From: RQOF01 sp964394475
GTDB lineage: Bacteria > Calditrichota > Calditrichia > RBG-13-44-9
Length of the DNA stretch: 14,386 nucleotides
NCBI GenBank assembly: GCA_964394475.1
Contig: CAYMXZ010000079.1
Coordinates: 1-14,386, forward strand
Direction of reading: 5' to 3'
Part shown: positions 7,777 to 13,428 of the stretch, in pieces
How positions within the stretch are numbered: position 1 is the stretch's first letter
Layout of the letters: the number at the start of each line of letters is the position of its first letter
The notes under the pieces: model-generated
The model's database searches: none
Told to the model about the DNA's origin: nothing
What the model saw: the letters and a program-made list of their open reading frames with translations, nothing else
Program-made: the position numbers and the translations under genes

Positions 7777-9570
7777 ATGATGAGACAATTGATACTTTTT
7801 ATTTTAACCGAAATCATATTTTTTTCTCAATTTCTACTTGCTCAGTTACCTGATACGCTATGGACAAAAACCTTTGGTGGAACCAATATTGATGTTGGAT
7901 ATTCGGTTCAACAAACCGCTGACGGCGGATTTATCATTGCCGGTTACACCCGTTCGTTTGGACTGATGAGTGGCCGCAATGTATGGCTAATTAAAACCGA
8001 TGCGTGGGGGAATGAACAATGGAATAATACCTTTGGTGGTGATAATGACGAAGAAGCCTATTCAGTTCGACCAACCAGTGATAGCGGGTATATTCTTACC
8101 GGGTATACCAAATCGTTTGGTCTGGGAGGAAACGATGTGCTGTTAATTAAAACTGATAGTTCTGGAAATTCTCAGTGGATCAGGACTTTTGGGGGTGCTC
8201 AGGATGATGAAGGTTACTGTTTGACACTGGACCATGATGGTGGTTATGTGATTGCCGGAGCTACTTCTTCATCTGGTGCCGGCAGCCGGGATGTGTTTTT
8301 GATAAAAACCGATGAGACCGGGAATCAGGTATGGAGTCGCACGCTGGGTGGAATGAGTTCTGACGGTGCCCGCTCGATTCAGAAAACCTCTGACGGTGGT
8401 TTCATCATCACCGGATGGACCTTTTCCTACGGTCCGGGTTTTGTGGGAAATGCCTGGCTGGTTAAAACAGATTCATCCGGTAATCTACAATGGAGTCAGG
8501 CGTTCGGAGGAAGTGATGTGGACCGGGGATACTCCGTTCAAGAAACAACTGATGGCGGATATATCTTCACCGGATATACGGCCTCCTATGGAGCGGGTCT
8601 GGATGACTTATGGTTAATCAAGACTAATAGTATTGGTAATTTACTTTGGAATAAAACCTTTGGCGGATCAGGCAGAGATTATGGTCATTATGTGCAACAG
8701 ACCATGGATGGTGGATTTGTGATCACTGGTTATACCCTCTCTTCTGGGGCGGGAGGAGATGATCTCTGGCTGATCAAAACCGGCGTAGGCGGTGATGAAG
8801 AATGGAAAACTACCTATGGAGGTGCCCAATCTGATGTGGGTTATGAAGTACACCAGATCGCGGATGGCGGATATATCGTGGTGGGGCACACCCTCTCTTC
8901 CGGGGCCGGTGTGCACGATGTTTTTCTTATTCGACTTGCACCTCCCGCGGTACCGCTTTTCGCAGTGATTCCAGATTCACTCTGGTTTGGCAGCATCGTC
9001 GTCGGTGATACCTTGCTCGATAGCCTTCAGGTGCAAAACCATGGCAGTGCAAGTTTGGTTATTGATTCTATCACTTCCACTAATTCCCTTTTTGCTGTCT
9101 CTCCGACCTCTGGAATAATTTCTCCTGACTCCAGCGCTTCTTTTTATATCCAGCTCGCCGCTGCTGTTCCTGGTCCTCAGGAGGGATCTATTATTTTTTA
9201 TCATAATGCTGCCACTTCACCTGACTCGGTGGTTGTAAAAGCAGAGGTGTTAACCGGAATGGTACAGGATGCGGGAATAAATATCGCCGATTATGTCTTG
9301 TATCAGAATTACCCAAATCCTTTTAATGCAAGCACGAATATCAAATTTCGAAATCCGAAAAAAGAATTTGTAACTCTGAAGATCTTTAATATCCTGGGGG
9401 AGGAGGTGGCAATCCTGGTTGCTGATCAGCTGGAGGCAGGCTTCCATCATTTCGAATTTGATGCGTCGGATTTACCCAGTGGAGTGTATTTTTATCGGTT
9501 AACCGCCGGTTCCGGAAAAGGGCCATCAGGAACTTTCGTGATGACTAAAAAATTTCTTTTACTTCGATAA
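7777..9570 (+). CDS. T9SS-exported beta-propeller protein with Hydin/ASPM-like domain
   Basis: The 597-aa product has a signal peptide (about 1-23, ending LLAQ). Seven tandem repeats of 52-53 residues (about 24-388) follow the pattern DGGYIITGYT, SFG, DVWLIKTD, GN, W, TFGG, with Trp at 29, 82, 134, 186, 239, 291 and 343. The last repeat lacks its Trp strand and the N-terminus supplies an extra one, as expected for a closed seven-bladed propeller. Residues about 393-491 resemble an ASPM/SPD-2/Hydin Ig-like domain (PDSLWFGSIVVGDT). The C-terminus (about 505-597: YQNYPNPFNAST, LKIFNILGEEV, LPSGVYFY, KKFLLLR) is a type A T9SS sorting domain, so secretion or surface attachment is expected. AAAAGGA at 7767-7773 serves the tandem ATGs at 7777 and 7780; either could be used. 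No catalytic residues are seen, and ligand and role are unknown. Confidence 0.88.
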   Translation: MMRQLILFILTEIIFFSQFLLAQLPDTLWTKTFGGTNIDVGYSVQQTADGGFIIAGYTRSFGLMSGRNVWLIKTDAWGNEQWNNTFGGDNDEEAYSVRPTSDSGYILTGYTKSFGLGGNDVLLIKTDSSGNSQWIRTFGGAQDDEGYCLTLDHDGGYVIAGATSSSGAGSRDVFLIKTDETGNQVWSRTLGGMSSDGARSIQKTSDGGFIITGWTFSYGPGFVGNAWLVKTDSSGNLQWSQAFGGSDVDRGYSVQETTDGGYIFTGYTASYGAGLDDLWLIKTNSIGNLLWNKTFGGSGRDYGHYVQQTMDGGFVITGYTLSSGAGGDDLWLIKTGVGGDEEWKTTYGGAQSDVGYEVHQIADGGYIVVGHTLSSGAGVHDVFLIRLAPPAVPLFAVIPDSLWFGSIVVGDTLLDSLQVQNHGSASLVIDSITSTNSLFAVSPTSGIISPDSSASFYIQLAAAVPGPQEGSIIFYHNAATSPDSVVVKAEVLTGMVQDAGINIADYVLYQNYPNPFNASTNIKFRNPKKEFVTLKIFNILGEEVAILVADQLEAGFHHFEFDASDLPSGVYFYRLTAGSGKGPSGTFVMTKKFLLLR

Positions 9571-9601
9571 TAAATTAAATCACTTCAATTGCTACCAGAA
9601 G

Positions 9602-9640
9602 AAAATAATAGTAATTTGTTTCCAACCGATACTATTTTTT
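9602..9640 (+). terminator. AT-rich hairpin with T-run downstream of the propeller gene
   Basis: AATAGTA (9607-9613) and TACTATT (9630-9636) are perfect complements around a 16-nt loop. A T-T mismatch and four A-T pairs extend the stem, and the right arm runs into six T. The stem has almost no GC, so it is a weak rho-independent candidate that may let some transcription read into the protease gene. Confidence 0.4.
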
Positions 9641-9658
9641 ACGTTAGATAAAAAATCT

Positions 9659-9664
9659 GGAGGT
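9659..9664 (+). promoter_or_regulatory. Ribosome binding site fixing a GTG start
   Basis: GGAGGT lies 4 nt before the GTG at 9669. The ATG at 9667 overlaps it but is followed directly by TGA, so GTG is the only start this site can serve with the signal peptide intact. Confidence 0.75.
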
Positions 9665-9668
9665 CTAT

Positions 9669-11294
9669 GTGAATTTTCTACTAAAACTGATGTCCATCTC
9701 TCTGATAATCGTCGCCTTATTATTTGCTGATCCACCCACCACCTTTGACCTGAGAAATGTGAATGGGAATAATTATGTTTCTTCTGTCAAAAGTCAGACA
9801 GGGGGAACATGCTGGACCCATGGGGCGATGGCAGCCATTGAGGGAAATCTGATGATAACTGGCGTTTGGGCAGCTGCGGGTGAGATCGGAGAGCCCAACC
9901 TGGCCGAATACCATCTTGACTGGTGGAATGGATTTAATCAGCATTATAACGGGGATCTGAATCCACCTACCGGTAATGGTCTCATCGTTCATGAGGGAGG
10001 AGATTATCGGGTGACCTCTGCTTACCTGTCGCGCGGAGAAGGAGCAGTGCGAGATATTGATGGGCAATCTTATTATAATGCTCCCCCGCGCTCGAATCCT
10101 AACTGGCATTACTATTATGTGCGCGATATTGAATGGTATACCATCGGGGATAACCTGGAAAGGATTAATGTTATCAAAAACAAGATTATGACCTATGGGG
10201 TTCTGGGAACCTGCATGTGTTACGATGGTAGTTTTATCATCAATTATAATCACTATCAGCCACCCAATAATGTAATGGATCCCAACCACGCCGTAGCGAT
10301 AATTGGTTGGGATGATAACCGAATCAGTCAAGCACCGCAACCCGGGTGCTGGCTGGTGAAAAACAGCTGGGGAACTGGCTGGGGATTCAGTGGATATTTC
10401 TGGATTTCCTATTATGATAAACATTGTGGTCGCCATCCGGAAATGGGTGCTGTTTCCTTCCAGAATGTTGAGCCTCTGCACTATGATTATATCTATTATC
10501 ACGATTATCACGGCTGGCGGGATACCAAAACCGAATGGAATGAGGCGTTCAATGCGTTTATCGCAGAAAATACCGAAATGCTGAAATCGGTTAGCTTCTA
10601 TACCGCGGTCGATAGCGTGGAATATCTGGTGAAAGTGTTCGATCGGTTTGAGGGCGGCAGCCTGCTCGATGAATTATCAATGCAATCTGGAATCATCAAT
10701 CACACGGGATTTCATACCATTGACCTGACAAATCAAGTAGTATTGAATGCTGGTGATGATTTTTATGTTTATCTCTATCTTTCTGAAGGAGGTCAACCAT
10801 TCGACCGAACATCGATCGTTCCGGTATTGCTGGGGTCTACTACCCAGAACACCGTGGTGAATTCCACTGCAAATCCCGGCGAAAGCTTTTATTTTGACGG
10901 GTCAGCCTGGCGGGATCTCTATTATTACGATTTTGGAAATATTGACTGGAATGGCACAGCCAATTTCTGCATAAAAGCACTGACGACTACCTATACCACA
11001 AATGCAGATAAATTTGAAGTCAAAATTCCCACCGCTTTTGTTTTGGAACAGAATTACCCCAATCCATTTAATTCGAGAACCTCCATTCGTTTTAGCTTAC
11101 CAAAGGAAAGTGAGGTCTCATTAAAAATATTCAATATTCTGGGAAAGAAAGTTGCCACTCTTGTTTCTGGTAAACTTATGGCTGGTTCCTATCAGTATAC
11201 GTGGGACGCTAGTGGTGTAGCCGGTGGAATATATATATACTGTTTGGAAACGGATGGTTTTGTAGAAACCAGAAAAATGATTTTACTGCCTTAA
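9669..11294 (+). CDS. T9SS-exported papain-family (C1) cysteine protease with lectin-like domain
   Basis: The 541-aa product has a signal peptide (about 1-20, NFLLKLMSISLIIVALLFA). The protease fold begins at once with FDLRNVNGNNYVSSVKSQ, leaving no room for an inhibitory propeptide. Catalytic residues are Q43 (oxyanion), C48 (QTGGTCWTHG), H207 (DPNHAVAIIGWDD) and N232 (WLVKNSWGTGWG). Q43 to C48 is one residue shorter than in papain, and the Cys three residues before the nucleophile is absent. Residues about 268-385 match the lectin-like domain of bacterial C1 proteases (YYHDYHGW, EMLKSVSFYTAV, GFHTIDL, GDDFYVYLYL). The C-terminus (about 455-541: LEQNYPNPFNSRTSIRF, LKIFNILGKKV, RKMILLP) is a T9SS sorting domain like that of the upstream gene. 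It should degrade or process proteins outside the cell. The start is GTG, set by GGAGGT. Family call is firm; substrate is unknown. Confidence 0.91.
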   Translation: MNFLLKLMSISLIIVALLFADPPTTFDLRNVNGNNYVSSVKSQTGGTCWTHGAMAAIEGNLMITGVWAAAGEIGEPNLAEYHLDWWNGFNQHYNGDLNPPTGNGLIVHEGGDYRVTSAYLSRGEGAVRDIDGQSYYNAPPRSNPNWHYYYVRDIEWYTIGDNLERINVIKNKIMTYGVLGTCMCYDGSFIINYNHYQPPNNVMDPNHAVAIIGWDDNRISQAPQPGCWLVKNSWGTGWGFSGYFWISYYDKHCGRHPEMGAVSFQNVEPLHYDYIYYHDYHGWRDTKTEWNEAFNAFIAENTEMLKSVSFYTAVDSVEYLVKVFDRFEGGSLLDELSMQSGIINHTGFHTIDLTNQVVLNAGDDFYVYLYLSEGGQPFDRTSIVPVLLGSTTQNTVVNSTANPGESFYFDGSAWRDLYYYDFGNIDWNGTANFCIKALTTTYTTNADKFEVKIPTAFVLEQNYPNPFNSRTSIRFSLPKESEVSLKIFNILGKKVATLVSGKLMAGSYQYTWDASGVAGGIYIYCLETDGFVETRKMILLP

Positions 11295-11326
11295 AGAAAT
11301 CTTATGCTAAAGCAGGATGAATTAAA

Positions 11327-11430
11327 TCTCGACGATGATAGATGTGACATCTCCCCAGAGTGATAAATGGGTGATGGTTCTCGTCGATGGGATGAGACAT
11401 TGGCCTATCCGATAAATGTAGCGTCTTTCA
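11327..11430. repeat. Degenerate tandem repeat, two units of about 52 bp
   Basis: Three blocks recur in the same order. TCTCGACGATG (11327) matches TCTCGTCGATG (11379), GATGTGACAT (11341) matches GATGAGACAT (11391), and GATAAATG is at 11362 and 11411. Unit offsets are 49-52 bp, close to five helical turns, which would suit two protein sites on one DNA face. It could equally be a decayed duplication. The first unit also contains the dyad GATGTGACATC (11341-11351). Confidence 0.45.
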
Positions 11431-11458
11431 AGATTCCATAAGGGGGACTCATGTCTCA
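11393..11458 (+). promoter_or_regulatory. Inverted repeat covering the start of a mini-ORF
   Basis: TGAGACAT (11393-11400) is the exact complement of ATGTCTCA (11451-11458). The right arm begins with the ATG of an 11-codon ORF (MSQVKLTITLD, 11451-11486) preceded by AAGGGGG, one of the strongest Shine-Dalgarno-like stretches in the window. In RNA the pairing would hide this start codon. A regulatory role is inference. Confidence 0.3.
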
Positions 11459-11590
11459 GGTGAAACTAACGATCACGCTGGACTAGATCCATTAGCAGAT
11501 ATAAACCCGATAATGCCGGCAAATATTATTTCCATCTGCAATAAGTCTGATATATGTGCTACCTCTGATTGAAAAGCTATACCACAAATT

Positions 11591-11619
11591 TTGCTTGATC
11601 ATCGTAAACCAGGTATTTA
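11591..11619 (+). promoter_or_regulatory. Candidate promoter for the hydrogenase maturation protease gene
   Basis: TTGCTT (11591-11596), a 17-bp spacer and TATTTA (11614-11619) predict a start near 11626, giving a leader of about 16 nt. The -10 match is modest and the region is AT-rich. No sigma54-type GG/GC pair was found. Confidence 0.3.
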
Positions 11620-11641
11620 AAATATTTGTAAAAAATTGAAA

Positions 11642-12103
11642 ATGAATAAAATACTTGTACTGGGTATTGGCAATTTACTGATGGGAGATGAAGGGGTAGG
11701 TGTCCATGCGGTACGGTACTTTGAGAAAAATTTTCCGGAGTCCGAGGTTGATTTGGTGGATGGCGGTACCGGTGGCTTTCACCTGCTGGAATATTTTCAA
11801 AAGTATTCCAGGGTAATAATGATAGATGCAACCATCGACGGACAGCCACCCGGAACCATCAAGCTGCTCAACCCTAAATTTTCCACTGACTATCCACCCA
11901 CCCTCACCGCCCATGATATTGGACTGAAAGATCTGCTGGATGCCCTTCATCTCTTAAATCAACAACCCGAGATCTGGCTTTTTACCGTGTCTATTGCCAG
12001 GCTTGATCAGCCGTCCATTGAATTATCGCAGGAAATTATCAAAACCCTGCCAGCACTGGCAGAAAAAATTAGAGACTTAATCAGGAAACTTCTTGAAGGT
12101 TAA
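11642..12103 (+). CDS. [NiFe]-hydrogenase maturation endopeptidase, HyaD/HybD type
   Basis: This protease removes the C-terminal extension of the [NiFe]-hydrogenase large subunit after nickel insertion, closing the active site. The 153-aa protein has normal family length. It opens with ILVLGIGNLLMGDEGVGVHAV, and the three nickel-sensing residues are E17 (GDEGVG), D62 (MIDAT) and H91 (AHDIGLKDLL), matching E16, D62 and H93 of HybD. VDGGTGGFHLL is also conserved. The ATG at 11642 fits the family N-terminus; a TTG six bases upstream is possible but needless. No Shine-Dalgarno is visible, only an A-rich stretch as often seen in FCB-group bacteria. Such proteases are usually specific for one hydrogenase, but no large-subunit gene is in the window, so the partner is probably outside it. 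Confidence 0.93.
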   Translation: MNKILVLGIGNLLMGDEGVGVHAVRYFEKNFPESEVDLVDGGTGGFHLLEYFQKYSRVIMIDATIDGQPPGTIKLLNPKFSTDYPPTLTAHDIGLKDLLDALHLLNQQPEIWLFTVSIARLDQPSIELSQEIIKTLPALAEKIRDLIRKLLEG

Positions 12104-12125
12104 AAAAGCTTGTTCGTCTTTTTTT
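12102..12125 (+). terminator. Weak hairpin and T-tract after the maturation protease gene
   Basis: AAAAAAG (12102-12108) can pair with CTTTTTT (12118-12124) across a 9-nt loop, ending in a run of seven T. The stem is nearly all A-T, so it is at best a weak terminator. If it works, hypA would need its own promoter. Confidence 0.33.
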
Positions 12126-12412
12126 AATTGGTTGTACTGGAGAAATGAAATTTTATGATAACTCAATATCTATCATTCCGGGGCATCTTTGGCTGGAATT
12201 TACGCTGATCGTATTATTCATTCAAATGGATTGCTTTATTCGTAAATTATTTGAAAGAAAGATGTCTCTGAAGTTTTCTTAAAAGTGTGAAAAAATAAGT
12301 CAACTTTATAATTATGATTGAAAGGACCTCTGAAGAATTATTTTAATATAAGAATAGTGAAAATAAGTTCTGATTGTTAAATTGTGACTAAACGTTTTTT
12401 CATATTATCAAT
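12104..12412. other. Gap between the maturation protease gene and hypA
   Basis: This 309-bp AT-rich gap holds the weak hairpin at 12102-12125 and a candidate 45-codon ORF (12145-12282). The last 130 bp carry no gene I can support. Just before hypA, TTGTGA (12382-12387) and TATTAT (12403-12408), 15 bp apart, are promoter-like and would place the start almost on the hypA ATG. No regulator dyad was convincing. Confidence 0.5.
12145..12282 (+). CDS. Candidate 45-aa membrane microprotein
   Basis: I do not recognise this ORF. It encodes 45 residues: a short polar N-terminus (MKFYDNSISIIPGH), one strongly hydrophobic helix of about 18 residues (LWLEFTLIVLFIQMDCFI) and a basic tail (RKLFERKMSLKFS). 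By the positive-inside rule the tail would be cytoplasmic. GGAG is only 2 nt before the ATG, close but usable. It lies between two hydrogenase maturation genes on the same strand in a gap that is otherwise long for this cluster. It may be a true small membrane protein, the remnant of a larger gene, or a chance ORF in AT-rich DNA. The ordered polar-hydrophobic-basic layout favours the first, but no homology supports it. Confidence 0.38.
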   Translation: MKFYDNSISIIPGHLWLEFTLIVLFIQMDCFIRKLFERKMSLKFS

Positions 12413-12757
12413 ATGCATGAATTATCGATTGCGAAAAGTATTATAGATATTGTTAATGAAAATCTGACTAATGATCAGAAATGTAAGGTGAAAACAGTTC
12501 GAGTAAAGGTGGGTAAATTGACCAATATCCTGGTGGATTCTTTGCTTTTCGGTTTTGAAGCCTTGACCAGGGAAACCAACCTTGAGGGAGTGACGTTAGA
12601 AGTCGAGCAGTTACCACTTCGGATTAAATGTAATGATTGCGGAAAGGAGACTGAACTGAATGATTATGCTTTCCAATGTCCGGTTTGTCAGGGTTTGGCT
12701 ATTCAGGTAATCTCTGGTCAGGAATTAATTGTAAAAGAAATAGAATTGAATGATTAA
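12413..12757 (+). CDS. hypA: Hydrogenase nickel incorporation protein HypA
   Basis: HypA carries nickel to the hydrogenase large subunit and works with HypB in the cytoplasm. The 114-aa length is standard. The N-terminal MHE provides the Ni ligand H2, followed by the family opening MHELSIAKSIIDIV. The structural zinc site has the usual two pairs: C73 and C76 in KCNDCG, C90 and C93 in QCPVCQG. VRVKVGKLTNILVDSLLFGFEAL and LEVEQLPLRIKC are typical of the core. The ATG at 12413 is fixed by the need for His at position 2. No Shine-Dalgarno precedes it, so it may start from a very short leader or rely on A/T-rich initiation. HypB follows 17 nt downstream. Confidence 0.96.
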   Translation: MHELSIAKSIIDIVNENLTNDQKCKVKTVRVKVGKLTNILVDSLLFGFEALTRETNLEGVTLEVEQLPLRIKCNDCGKETELNDYAFQCPVCQGLAIQVISGQELIVKEIELND

Positions 12758-12762
12758 TAAAA

Positions 12763-12768
12763 AAAGGA
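12763..12768 (+). promoter_or_regulatory. Ribosome binding site for the hypB GTG start
   Basis: AAAGGA lies 6 nt before the GTG at 12775 and supports this start, which gives the normal family N-terminus (VLTVERKVLEKND). Confidence 0.6.
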
Positions 12769-12774
12769 TTCTTT

Positions 12775-13428
12775 GTGGCGGTCTTAACTGTTGAAAGAAA
12801 AGTACTGGAAAAAAATGATGCGGTGGCACAAACCAACCGTCAACTGCTAAAATCGCTGGGGATATTTTCTTTAAACCTGGTGAGTTCACCCGGTTCCGGC
12901 AAAACCAGCCTGGTGGAAAAAACTATTGAATACTGTCGTGATAGGATTAAAGTAGCAGTGATCGAAGGAGATGTGCAGACCGATCTCGATGCCCGTCGAG
13001 TGGATGCGCTGGGTGTACCGGTGGTGCAGATTGTCACTCATGGAGCCTGTCATCTGGAAGCTTTCCTGGTTCGCGATGCTCTCAAGCAGCTGGATCTTTC
13101 GGCGATTGAACTGTTGATCATTGAAAATGTGGGCAATCTGGTTTGCCCGGCCGGTTACGATCTGGGAGAAGATGGTAAAGCCGTTCTGGTAAGCACCACC
13201 GAAGGGGATGATAAACCTTTGAAATACCCGGCGATGTTTCGTTTTGCTTCTGTGATGTTGATTAATAAAATTGATCTATTACCTTATGTGCCAGCTTCTC
13301 TTGAAATCCTGGAAAAAAATGCCCTCGCTATAAATCCACAGCTTACCATTTTCCATACCTCCTGCATTAGTGGAGAGGGAATCACCGAATGGTGCCGCTG
13401 GCTGGAAAGTAATATTAGAAAGAAATGA
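12775..13428 (+). CDS. hypB: Hydrogenase nickel incorporation GTPase HypB
   Basis: HypB is a SIMIBI-class GTPase that drives nickel transfer with HypA. The 217-aa protein shows the P-loop SSPGSGKTS (37-45), EGDVQTDLDARR (64-75) of the switch region and NKID (164-167) for guanine binding. The dimer-interface metal site is C92-H93 (GACHLEA) and C124 (NLVCPAGYDLGE). TTEGDDKPLKYPAMF (141-155) is a family signature. It lacks both the N-terminal CXXCGC nickel site of the E. coli protein and a His-rich stretch, so it is the minimal form without nickel storage. The start is GTG with AAAGGA upstream. HypF begins in its stop codon, so the two are probably translationally coupled. Confidence 0.96.
   Translation: MAVLTVERKVLEKNDAVAQTNRQLLKSLGIFSLNLVSSPGSGKTSLVEKTIEYCRDRIKVAVIEGDVQTDLDARRVDALGVPVVQIVTHGACHLEAFLVRDALKQLDLSAIELLIIENVGNLVCPAGYDLGEDGKAVLVSTTEGDDKPLKYPAMFRFASVMLINKIDLLPYVPASLEILEKNALAINPQLTIFHTSCISGEGITEWCRWLESNIRKK

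Larger units (their letters stand above)
11295..11641. other. Non-coding stretch upstream of the hydrogenase maturation genes
   Basis: About 350 bp without a clear gene. It holds a degenerate two-copy tandem repeat (11327-11430), an 8-bp inverted repeat (11393-11400 with 11451-11458), an 11-codon mini-ORF with a strong ribosome binding site (11451-11486) and a promoter-like pair (11591-11619). A 26-codon ORF at 11335-11415 has no ribosome binding site and is probably chance. No known riboswitch family could be assigned. Confidence 0.6.

Noticed and set aside
9720..10511. 263-codon open frame on the minus strand inside the protease gene
   Set aside because: It lies antisense to a gene with clear catalytic motifs and its product is low-complexity (Ile/Pro/His-rich) with no domain. 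It is a shadow of the coding bias on the other strand.
11335..11415. 26-codon ORF within the tandem repeat
   Set aside because: It has no ribosome binding site, no recognisable motif, and it overlaps the repeat units. It is probably chance.
11430..11525. TPP-riboswitch-like words (GGGGGACTC, AACCC, GATAATGCCGGC)
   Set aside because: Isolated words resemble the THI box, but the essential CUGAGA and the GUAGGGA end are missing, the segment that should lie between ACCC and GATAATGCC is absent, and the genes downstream are not thiamine genes.
12191..12207. Sigma54-like pair TGGCTGG and TACGC upstream of hypA
   Set aside because: The spacing between GG and GC is one base too long, the -12 element is poor, and the site lies inside the candidate small ORF.
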